From the NCBI GenBank assembly GCA_946482565.1, contig CAMLSB010000032.1, positions 1-14,266 on the forward strand: a stretch of 14,266 bases of DNA, read 5' to 3'. The first letter of the stretch is position 1. Each line of letters opens with the position of its first letter. The translations under genes were made by a program, and so were the position numbers. The notes under the pieces were generated by a model. It was given only the letters and a program-made list of their open reading frames with translations. It was not told where the DNA came from and did not search any database. Below, one piece after another: positions 7,618-13,607 of this stretch. The DNA comes from an uncultured Lysobacteraceae bacterium (lineage in GTDB: Bacteria > Pseudomonadota > Gammaproteobacteria > Xanthomonadales > Xanthomonadaceae).

Positions 7618-9881
7618 GCGACCACGCGCACCGGGATCGATTTCGCGGCCGGCGTCCCGCTGGTGCGGTCGTGGTGCGCGAGCGGCAGCAGCACGTTCAG
7701 TTCGGGGAAATAGCCGGCGACGGAGCCGCGCGGCATCGGGTAGTCGATCACCGCCAGGCCCTCGACGCGCCGCTGCACGCCGTCGTCGGCGATCGTCTCG
7801 AGCGCGATGCGCACGCCGGCCCCGATGCCGCGCGCGATGCGGTCCTGCTCGTTCATGAACAGCACCATGCGGTCGTTGCGCACGCCGCGGTAACGGTCGT
7901 TGTAGCTGTAGATCGTGGTGTTGAACTGGTCGTGCGAGCGCACCGTCGCCAGGCGCAGCATCCACGGATCGTCGACGGGCGCATTCGCGTCCAGGCCCGG
8001 CAGCACGAGGAAGGTCGCCTTGCCGGCGGGCGTGTTCCAGACGCGGCGGCGCGGCGGGATGTCGAGGTGGAAACCTTTCGGGTCGAGCGCCTTCTCCGCG
8101 AAGCCCGCATAGATCGCGGGATACACCTCGCCGATCCTGCGGCGGATCAGGTCGTAGTCCTCGATGTAGTCCTCCCACGGCACCACGCTGTCCGGCAGCG
8201 TCGCGCGCGCCATGCGGCAGACGATCTCGACTTCCGGCAGCGCATCGACGCTGGCCGGCTCGAGCACGCCGCGCGAGGGCGACACGTTCGACATCGAGTC
8301 CTCGATGGTGACGAACTGCTCGCCCTTCGCCGTGACCGTGCGTTCCGAGCGCGACACCACCGGCAGGATCAGCGCCTCGCGCCCGTGCACCAGGTGGCCG
8401 CGATTGAGCTTGGTGGTGATGCCGACGGTGAGGTCGAGCCTGCGCATCGCCTCGTAGGCGCGCTCCGTGTCCGGGATCGCGCGGACGAAGTTGCCGCCCA
8501 GGCCGATGAACACGCGTGCCGTGCCGTCGAGCATCGCCTGCACCGAATCGACGGTGTGGTGGCCCCAGTCGCGTGGCGGCTCGAAGCCGAACACCTCGCG
8601 CACCTTGTCGAGGTACGCGGGCGACGGGCGCTCGTCGATGCCGACGGTGCGGTCGCCCTGCACGTTCGAATGGCCGCGGATCGGCGAAATGCCGGCGCCA
8701 GGCTTGCCGAAATTGCCGCGCAGCAACAGCAGGTTCGCGATCTGCTGCACCAGCTGCGAGCCGCGCTGGTGCTGGGTGATGCCCATGCCGTAGCAGATGA
8801 TCGTGGCGTTCGAGCGGATGTAGATTCCGGCGCAGCGTCGGATCTGTGCTTCGTCGATGCCGGACGCCTCGACGATCGCCGCCCAGTCCGTCGCGAGCAC
8901 TTCGTCGCGCACCGCCTCCATGCCCACCGTGTGCTCCGCAAGGAACGCGCGGTCGAGCACGGGCTCGCCCGCGGCCTCCCGTTCGAACACGACCTTCATC
9001 ATGCCCTTGAGGAACGCCAGGTCGCCGCCGATCCGGATGTGCACGAATTCGCTGGTGACGGCGGTCGAGCCGAACGTCGCCATCTGCACGACGTCCTGCG
9101 GCTCGGTGAAGCGCATCAGCGCGCGCTCCGGCATCGGGTTGACGGTGACGATCGGCACGCCGCGCTTCCGCGCATCCACCAGCTGCGTCATCATCCGCGG
9201 CGCATTGGTGCCCGGGTTCTGGCCGATCACGAAGATCGCCTCGGCGTGCTCGAAGTCGTCCAGCACCACCGTGCCCTTGCCGATGCCGATCGAGTGCGGC
9301 AGGCCGCGGCTGGTCGGCTCGTGGCACATGTTCGAGCAGTCGGGGAAATTGTTGGTGCCGAACTCGCGCACGAAGATCGAATAGAGGAACGCGGCCTCGT
9401 TCGGCGTGCGCCCCGAGGTGTAGAACTCTGCCTGGTGCGGGCTGTCGAGCGCCTGCAGGTGGCGGCCGATCGTCGCGAACGCCTCGTCCCAGCCGCACGG
9501 CACATAGCGGTCGCTCGCCGCGTCGTAGCGCATCGGCTCGGTGAGGCGGCCCTGCATCTCCAGCCAGTAGTCGGACTGCTGCATCAGCTCCGACACGGTG
9601 TGCTGCTCGAAGAACGCGCGCTCGACGCGGAACTTCGTCGCCTCGTGGGCCAGCGCCTTGACGCCGTTCTCGCAGAACTCGAGCTTGCGCGTGCAGTCGC
9701 CGTCCGGGAACGCGCAGCTCGGGCACTTGAAGCCGCCGGGCTGGTTCATCGCCAGCAGCGCGCGCGAGCCCTTGGCGACGACGCTCTGCTCGAGCAGCAC
9801 CTTCGCGGTCGCCGCGGCCGCGCCCCAGCCACCGGCGGGACGATCGTAGGGCTTGTAGCTCGGCGGATCCCGATCGGCCAT
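7614..9881 (-). CDS. FdhF/YdeP-family molybdopterin oxidoreductase (formate dehydrogenase alpha-like)
   Basis: Predicted 755-residue cytoplasmic molybdenum enzyme of the DMSO-reductase superfamily, in the YdeP branch related to formate dehydrogenase alpha subunits. The N-terminus carries a cysteine cluster (C53, C56, C63 and C70 in CPSC...DGDC...EFCENG) likely to bind a 4Fe-4S centre. YTSGRTPNEAAFLYS and NNFPDCSNMCHEPTS follow. C186, next to a histidine, sits where formate dehydrogenases have the molybdenum-binding Cys or Sec. IFVIGQNPGTNAPRM, the IRGHSNVQGDRTVGI region and IGLGGNFVRA belong to the bis-MGD binding domains. The last 130 residues form the dinucleotide-binding C-domain. The ATG at 9881 has GGGAG nine bases upstream; the frame open beyond it is a shadow of fdhD. 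There is no signal peptide and no adjacent electron-transfer subunit. The divergent fdhD suggests a functional link. The true substrate is unproven; E. coli YdeP is associated with acid resistance. Confidence 0.93.
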   Translation of the reverse strand: MADRDPPSYKPYDRPAGGWGAAAATAKVLLEQSVVAKGSRALLAMNQPGGFKCPSCAFPDGDCTRKLEFCENGVKALAHEATKFRVERAFFEQHTVSELMQQSDYWLEMQGRLTEPMRYDAASDRYVPCGWDEAFATIGRHLQALDSPHQAEFYTSGRTPNEAAFLYSIFVREFGTNNFPDCSNMCHEPTSRGLPHSIGIGKGTVVLDDFEHAEAIFVIGQNPGTNAPRMMTQLVDARKRGVPIVTVNPMPERALMRFTEPQDVVQMATFGSTAVTSEFVHIRIGGDLAFLKGMMKVVFEREAAGEPVLDRAFLAEHTVGMEAVRDEVLATDWAAIVEASGIDEAQIRRCAGIYIRSNATIICYGMGITQHQRGSQLVQQIANLLLLRGNFGKPGAGISPIRGHSNVQGDRTVGIDERPSPAYLDKVREVFGFEPPRDWGHHTVDSVQAMLDGTARVFIGLGGNFVRAIPDTERAYEAMRRLDLTVGITTKLNRGHLVHGREALILPVVSRSERTVTAKGEQFVTIEDSMSNVSPSRGVLEPASVDALPEVEIVCRMARATLPDSVVPWEDYIEDYDLIRRRIGEVYPAIYAGFAEKALDPKGFHLDIPPRRRVWNTPAGKATFLVLPGLDANAPVDDPWMLRLATVRSHDQFNTTIYSYNDRYRGVRNDRMVLFMNEQDRIARGIGAGVRIALETIADDGVQRRVEGLAVIDYPMPRGSVAGYFPELNVLLPLAHHDRTSGTPAAKSIPVRVVA

Positions 9882-9918
9882 GGCGTGCTCCCGGTGCGCG
9901 TGGCGTCGCGCCTTGCCT

Positions 9919-9924
9919 ATCGTA
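9919..9924 (-). promoter_or_regulatory. Possible -10 element for the FdhF/YdeP gene
   Basis: The minus strand reads TACGAT, four of six matches to TATAAT, 38 bp before the oxidoreductase ATG. A 17-bp spacer leads back to GTCAAA, a poor -35. It is offered because the 78-bp region must hold promoters for two divergent genes. Confidence 0.25.
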
Positions 9925-9947
9925 CGCTCCGGCACGCGGGCTTTGAC

Positions 9948-9953
9948 TATGAT
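9948..9953 (+). promoter_or_regulatory. -10 element of fdhD, possibly giving a leaderless transcript
   Basis: TATGAT matches five of six bases of the -10 consensus. Its usual start point, six or seven bases downstream, falls on or just before the A of the fdhD ATG at 9960. No purine-rich ribosome site lies upstream of that ATG. No clear -35 is found at the right spacing. Transcription start has to be measured. Confidence 0.4.
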
Positions 9954-9959
9954 GCATGC

Positions 9960-10838
9960 ATGCCAGCCGATCCGTCGCAACCTTCCGTGCCGTCGCGCGG
10001 ATTCGCACGCCGCGACGTGGCGCGGATGCGCACCGGCCCGGGCGCGGGCGCGGGCGACCGCTCGCCCGTCGCGGACCAGGTCGCCGAGGAAGTCCCGGTC
10101 GCGCTTCGCGTCAACGACCGCGCCTTCGCGGTGATGATGGCGACGCCCTGCGACCTCGAGGATTTCGCGCCGGGATTCGCGCTGACCGAGGGGCTGGTCG
10201 ACACGCCCGCGCAGCTCATCGATGTCGTGCTGCGGCCGCGACTGGAGGGCATCGAGCTTGCGTTGACGGTCTCGGCCGACGCGCCGGCCGCACGGCTCGA
10301 CGGCACGGAGGCGCAGCGCCTGCTGCCGGGCCGCAGCGGTTGCGGGCTCTGCGGCACGCGCGAACTGGAGGATGCGGTGCGCCCGCCAGCGCCGCGGCGG
10401 CACACGCGAGCCTTCTCGATGGATGCGCTGGAACGCGCGTTCGCCGCGCTGCCCGCGCACCAGCCGATGAATGCCGCGACCGGCGCGGTGCATGCCGCGG
10501 CGTGGGCCGATGCCGACGGCCGCATCGTCCTCGCGCGCGAGGACGTCGGCCGACACAACGCGCTCGACAAGCTGATCGGCGCCCTGCTGCGCGGCGACCG
10601 CGAGCTCGACGACGGCATGCTGCTGCTCACCAGCCGCGCCAGCTACGAGATGGTCGCGAAGGCCGCGCGCGCCGGCATCGGCTTCATCGCCGCGATCTCG
10701 GCCCCGACCGCGCTGGCGGTCGACATCGCGCGCAGCGCCGGCGTCTGCCTCGTCGGATTCGCGCGACCGGGTGGCTGCAACGCCTACGCGCACCCCGAGC
10801 GCCTGCTTCCTTCCGCCGGCGCGCGACACGGCGATTGA
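9960..10838 (+). CDS. fdhD: Formate dehydrogenase accessory sulfurtransferase FdhD
   Basis: FdhD carries sulfur, taken from the cysteine desulfurase, to the molybdenum bis-MGD cofactor of formate dehydrogenase-type enzymes; without this step they stay inactive. The 292-residue protein shows the family signatures: LRVNDRAFAVMMATPCDLEDFA, the sulfur-carrying pair C128 and C131 in SGCGLCG, REDVGRHNALDKLIG with E194-D195 and H199, LLTSRASYEMVAKAARAG, and ISAPTALAVDIA. The length is normal and the fold complete. The ATG at 9960 lies inside the palindrome ATGCATGCAT, with two other ATGs in other frames at 9952 and 9956; only 9960 gives FdhD. No ribosome site is visible. It is divergent from the FdhF/YdeP oxidoreductase, its probable client. 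The next gene begins 69 bp downstream on the same strand and may be read through. Confidence 0.96.
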   Translation: MPADPSQPSVPSRGFARRDVARMRTGPGAGAGDRSPVADQVAEEVPVALRVNDRAFAVMMATPCDLEDFAPGFALTEGLVDTPAQLIDVVLRPRLEGIELALTVSADAPAARLDGTEAQRLLPGRSGCGLCGTRELEDAVRPPAPRRHTRAFSMDALERAFAALPAHQPMNAATGAVHAAAWADADGRIVLAREDVGRHNALDKLIGALLRGDRELDDGMLLLTSRASYEMVAKAARAGIGFIAAISAPTALAVDIARSAGVCLVGFARPGGCNAYAHPERLLPSAGARHGD

Positions 10839-10841
10839 CGG

Positions 10842-10858
10842 CGGCGTCCTTCACGCCG
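10842..10858 (+). terminator. Weak hairpin after fdhD
   Basis: CGGCGT-CCTTC-ACGCCG is a perfect 6-bp stem with a 5-base loop, starting 3 nt after the fdhD stop. No T run follows, so it may only weaken transcription into the I78/RNase operon or stabilise the message end. Confidence 0.3.
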
Positions 10859-10907
10859 ACGCTTGCCCTGCCTGCCATCCTCGAAGGCCCTGCAACGGAG
10901 CCCTGCC

Positions 10908-11219
10908 ATGCGCAATGCAACGCCGGTATCGCTGATGATCGCTTCCACTGCCGTGCTCGGCCTCGCCGCGTGCGCGACGCCGCCCGCCCCGTCCATGCCG
11001 CCGGCCGCCGGCACGTTCCAGTGCGTCGCGGAAGCGGGCGCGTGGGCAATCGGCGAACCCGTCGGCGACGAACTCGTGGCGAAGGTCCAGGCCGACACGC
11101 ACAGCCGCGCCGTGCGCGTGATCCGCCCCGGCCAGGCGGTGACGATGGATTTCCGCGGCGATCGCGTGAACGTGATGCTCGACGGCCACGACAAGGTCGA
11201 ACGCGTGACCTGCGGCTGA
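10908..11219 (+). CDS. I78-family peptidase inhibitor, lipoprotein
   Basis: Small 103-residue predicted lipoprotein. The signal MRNATPVSLMIASTAVLGLAAC ends in a lipobox with C22 as the lipidated residue, followed by a Pro/Ala/Ser linker. The remaining 65 residues fit the I78 inhibitor pattern (potato-inhibitor-I-like fold): a VRVIRPGQAVTMDF strand, DRVNVMLD, and a terminal VTCG. C38 and C102 could form a disulfide. Such proteins are expected to block serine peptidases in the periplasm; inhibition here is inferred from family. A GGAG seven bases before the ATG supports the start. It lies 19 bp upstream of the exported ribonuclease, so the two are probably co-transcribed. Confidence 0.8.
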   Translation: MRNATPVSLMIASTAVLGLAACATPPAPSMPPAAGTFQCVAEAGAWAIGEPVGDELVAKVQADTHSRAVRVIRPGQAVTMDFRGDRVNVMLDGHDKVERVTCG

Positions 11220-11238
11220 ACTCCGGAAGGACGCCGGC

Positions 11239-11757
11239 ATGCGCCGCAACGGATGGATCCTCGTCGTGCTCGCCGCGCTCGCGCTGTGGGCGTGGCAACG
11301 GCAGGGCCTGCCCGCGTTCGCAGGCGACGCGCAGTCGTCCACGACGCAATCGCATGCCGGCACCGACGGCGCCGGCATCGATCGCCCGGGCCGCGCGCCG
11401 CGCGGCGTCGACGCGGCAAGCAACGAAGCCGGCCGCTGGCCGGCCTACCTCCCTGCCGAAGCGCGCGACACCCTCGCACTGATCGAATCGGGCGGCCCGT
11501 TCCCTTACCGCCAGGACGGCGCGACCTTCCAGAACCGCGAGCACCGGCTGCCGCAACGCGAGTCCGGCTATTACCGCGAGTACACCGTCGAAACCCCCGG
11601 ATCGCGCGACCGTGGCGCGCGTCGCATCATCGCCGGCGGCGATCCGCCGGCGGAGTTCTTCTACACCGACGACCACTACGGCAGCTTCCGCCGCTTCACC
11701 GATGGCGCGTCCAGCGACTACGGCGGTGGGGACGACGGCAATGGAGGCGCGCGATGA
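11239..11757 (+). CDS. Exported guanyl-specific ribonuclease, barnase/N1-T1 family
   Basis: Secreted RNase that cleaves RNA 3' of guanosine. The 172-residue precursor has a basic-hydrophobic signal or anchor (MRRNGWILVVLAALALWAW) and a low-complexity linker to about residue 66. The catalytic domain is at 68-153. It aligns with barnase through FQNREHRLP, then E114 (general base, barnase E73), R125 and R129 (R83, R87) and H146 in TDDHYGSF (H102). The whole catalytic set is intact. A Gly/Asp-rich tail (158-172) extends beyond the barnase fold. GGAAGGA lies seven bases before the ATG. The stop overlaps the ATG of the barstar gene by four bases (ATGA), so toxin and inhibitor are translationally coupled. 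It could act as a competition toxin, a nutrient-scavenging RNase or a stress effector; sequence cannot distinguish these. Confidence 0.9.
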   Translation: MRRNGWILVVLAALALWAWQRQGLPAFAGDAQSSTTQSHAGTDGAGIDRPGRAPRGVDAASNEAGRWPAYLPAEARDTLALIESGGPFPYRQDGATFQNREHRLPQRESGYYREYTVETPGSRDRGARRIIAGGDPPAEFFYTDDHYGSFRRFTDGASSDYGGGDDGNGGAR

Positions 11758-12194
11758 GCGCAGACGGCACGCTGCAGCTGCGCGCGATGCTCGCCGATCC
11801 CGCGATGTGCGGCGTCTACGCCGTACCGGGCGATGCGGGCGTCGACTACCTCGACGTGGCTCGTTCGCTCGATTTCGCCGGCATCGCCATCGATTTTGCA
11901 GGCTGCGCCGACAAGGACGACGCGCTCGCGCGCATTGCCGGGGCACTCCGCTTCCCCGACTGGTTCGGCGGCAACTGGGATGCGCTCGCCGACAGCCTCG
12001 CCGACCTGTCCTGGCTGGCGGCCCCGGGCTATGTGCTGCTGCTGGAGCATATCGCGGCCTGGCGCGCTGCCGACCCGATCGGGTTCGAGACGCTGTCCGA
12101 CATCCTCGACGAGGCCTCCGTGCGCTGGGCCCGCGACCGCATCCCGTTCTGGGCGCTGCTGCCTACGCGCGATGCGCCGCGCGCAGGAACCTGA
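11754..12194 (+). CDS. Barstar-family ribonuclease inhibitor
   Basis: Cytoplasmic inhibitor that plugs the active site of barnase-like RNases. In this 146-residue protein the barstar core starts near residue 42 (GIAIDFAGCADKDDAL). It contains FPDWFGGNWDALADSL, where D76 and D80 align with barstar D35 and D39, the acidic residues that contact the nuclease. YVLLLEHI and a helix with FETLSDILDEA follow. About 40 N-terminal residues precede the classical barstar fold, as in other proteobacterial members as I recall them. The start ATG lies inside the RNase stop (ATGA). No signal peptide is present, fitting protection of the cytoplasm before export of the RNase. The last 32 bp overlap the 3' end of the converging topoisomerase gene. 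Confidence 0.9.
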   Translation: MSADGTLQLRAMLADPAMCGVYAVPGDAGVDYLDVARSLDFAGIAIDFAGCADKDDALARIAGALRFPDWFGGNWDALADSLADLSWLAAPGYVLLLEHIAAWRAADPIGFETLSDILDEASVRWARDRIPFWALLPTRDAPRAGT

Positions 12195-13221
12195 GCGCCG
12201 CCGACTCCCACTGCCGCTCGCCGCGACACGCCGCCGCCGCGCGATGGACGCGGCCGTCGCGCCAGCCGGCGAACACCACCGGATCGATGTAGGCACGCCG
12301 GCACACCGCCGGCGTGTTGCCCAGCGCCGACGCGACCTCGCGCACCACCGCCTTCTCCATCGCGAGCAGCGCGCGCTCGCCGGCGGGCGAACCATCGGCC
12401 TTGTACGGCAGCGACGTGCGCGCAAAGCGCTGGAACGCGGCGAGCGTCCCGCCCCAGGTGCGGAAGTCCTTCGCGGTGAATTCGCCGCCGCAGGCGTCGC
12501 GCAGGTAGGCGTTGACCTCGCCGGATTCCACCGGCACCAGCGTGCCGTCGTCGTCGCGGTACTGGAACAACGCCTGCCCCGGCAACTGCCCGCAGCCATG
12601 GAGCAGCCGCACCAGGCGCTTGTCGTCGAGCGCGATGTCGTGGTCCTGCCCGCCCTTGCCGCGGAAGCGGAAGCGCGCGCGCCCGCCGCGCAGGAACTCG
12701 ACGTGCCGGTTGCGCAGCGTCGTCAGGCCGAAGGACTTGTTGTCGCGCGCATATTCGGTGCTGCCGATGCGGATCAGCGTTTCGCCCATCACCGACACCA
12801 CGATCGCCAGCACCTTTTCGCGCGGATAGCCGCCGCGCGCCAGGTCCTGGCGCAGGTGGCGCCGCAGGCGCGGCAGCGCGGCGCCGAACCCGACCACGCG
12901 ATCGAACTTGCCCTCGCCGCGCACCGCGTTCCAGTCGGCGTGGTAGCGGTACTGCTTGCGGCCGCGTGCGTCGCGGCCGCTGGCCTGCAGGTGGCCGTTC
13001 GCGACCGGGCAGATCCACACGTCGGTCCAGGCCGGCGGGATCGCGAGCGCGCGGATCCGCGCCAGCGTCGCCTTGTCGCGCACCGCGCGGCCCGCCGCAT
13101 CGGCGTAGGCGAAGCCACTGCCGCTGCGGCGCCGGCGCACCCCGGGCGCGGCGTCGCTCACGTGGCGCAGGCCGGCGTCGGCGGCCGCGCGGCGGGCGGC
13201 TTCGGCTTGTTCGGGCGACAT
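12163..13221 (-). CDS. DNA topoisomerase IB (poxvirus-like)
   Basis: Relaxes supercoiled DNA by nicking one strand through a 3'-phosphotyrosine link. The 352-residue protein has the bacterial poxvirus-like layout. An N-terminal DNA-binding part (IPPAWTDVWICPVANGHLQASG, GRKQYRYH) is followed by the catalytic domain. Recognisable residues are the arginine-containing RIGSTEYARDNKSFGLTTL motif, K189 in FRGKGG, R254 in KDFRTWGGT and the nucleophile Y311 in CRRAYIDP. The usual poxvirus histidine is replaced by N302 in NTPAVC, as known for bacterial members. The ATG at 13221 (MSPEQAE) is preferred over an in-frame GTG at 13266, whose extension is Arg/Ala-rich and reaches nearly into the palindromic element. 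No good ribosome site is visible. Its stop lies inside the barstar gene. Confidence 0.94.
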   Translation of the reverse strand: MSPEQAEAARRAAADAGLRHVSDAAPGVRRRRSGSGFAYADAAGRAVRDKATLARIRALAIPPAWTDVWICPVANGHLQASGRDARGRKQYRYHADWNAVRGEGKFDRVVGFGAALPRLRRHLRQDLARGGYPREKVLAIVVSVMGETLIRIGSTEYARDNKSFGLTTLRNRHVEFLRGGRARFRFRGKGGQDHDIALDDKRLVRLLHGCGQLPGQALFQYRDDDGTLVPVESGEVNAYLRDACGGEFTAKDFRTWGGTLAAFQRFARTSLPYKADGSPAGERALLAMEKAVVREVASALGNTPAVCRRAYIDPVVFAGWRDGRVHRAAAACRGERQWESAALRFLRAAHRA

Positions 13222-13268
13222 GCGCGCGACTGTGGCGGCGCGCGCGTCAAGGCCGCGCAAGCGCACGG

Positions 13269-13309
13269 CCGCTACCCGGCCGGGATTCAGGGATCGGGCA
13301 GCGAACGCC
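13269..13309 (-). repeat. Palindromic intergenic element, copy B (REP-like)
   Basis: Plus-strand text runs CCGCTACCCGG joined directly to CCGGGATTCAG, ten bases, then GCGAACGCC. It matches copy A at 3065-3109 in 30 of 31 bases over the three blocks, but the six central bases of copy A are absent. The centre is thus CCCGGCCGGG, a perfect palindrome with no spare loop. On the minus strand it begins 5 nt after the stop of the small lipoprotein gene and lies in the 93-bp gap before the topoisomerase. Confidence 0.65.
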
Positions 13310-13314
13310 CTACT

Positions 13315-13539
13315 TCACTTCTTCTTGCCGAAGTCGATCGGCTCGGCCTTGCTGTCGCTGCTCCAGGTCGCCGACTGGCTGCGCTCGCACCACGGCGGCA
13401 CCGTTTCCCCCGGATGCAGGCTGCCCTTGTCGCACTCCGGGCGCTTGTCGACGTCGGCGTTGGTGTCCTTGTATTCGACCGAACCGCAGGCGCCGAGCAG
13501 CAGCGTGGCGGCAACGATGGCAAGGGGCAGCGTGCGCAT
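13315..13539 (-). CDS. Small lipoprotein of unknown function
   Basis: This 74-residue protein has a clear lipoprotein signal, MRTLPLAIVAATLLLGAC, with the lipobox cysteine at residue 18. The mature part is short and hydrophilic, with two further cysteines (C36 and C51) in PECDKGSLHPGETVPPWCER that could form a disulfide, and a lysine-rich end (GKKK). I do not recognise a functional family. The ATG has GGAG ten bases upstream and a good -10 candidate beyond it, so it looks like a real, independently expressed gene. It stands between the MFS transporter and the topoisomerase on the same strand, with a palindromic element just after its stop. Confidence 0.75.
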   Translation of the reverse strand: MRTLPLAIVAATLLLGACGSVEYKDTNADVDKRPECDKGSLHPGETVPPWCERSQSATWSSDSKAEPIDFGKKK

Positions 13540-13566
13540 GGAAGGACTCCGCGTAGGCGAAGCCCG

Positions 13567-13572
13567 ATTATG
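13567..13572 (-). promoter_or_regulatory. -10 element of the small lipoprotein gene
   Basis: The minus strand reads CATAAT, five of six matches to TATAAT, 27 bp before the ATG. This would give a leader of about 20 nt containing the GGAG ribosome site. The -35 position (GCGTGG at 17-bp spacing) is poor. Confidence 0.35.
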
Positions 13573-13607
13573 CGCGGCCGGCGGGGCGGCCACGCATGGT
13601 GCATCGG

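Noticed and set aside
6135..10838. A single plus-strand frame open for 4.7 kb (1,567 codons), covering the oxidoreductase region and running into FdhD.
   Set aside because: Only its last 292 codons are FdhD. The rest is an Arg/Ala/Gly-rich shadow antisense to or out of frame with real genes, expected at this GC content where stop codons are rare.
9956..11482. A 508-codon plus-strand frame starting four bases before fdhD.
   Set aside because: It is Arg/Ala-rich, out of frame with FdhD and overlaps two supported genes. Codon-bias shadow.
10684..11946. A 420-codon minus-strand frame opposite the I78/RNase/barstar operon.
   Set aside because: No recognisable motif, Arg-rich composition, and three well-supported genes with ribosome sites lie on the other strand.
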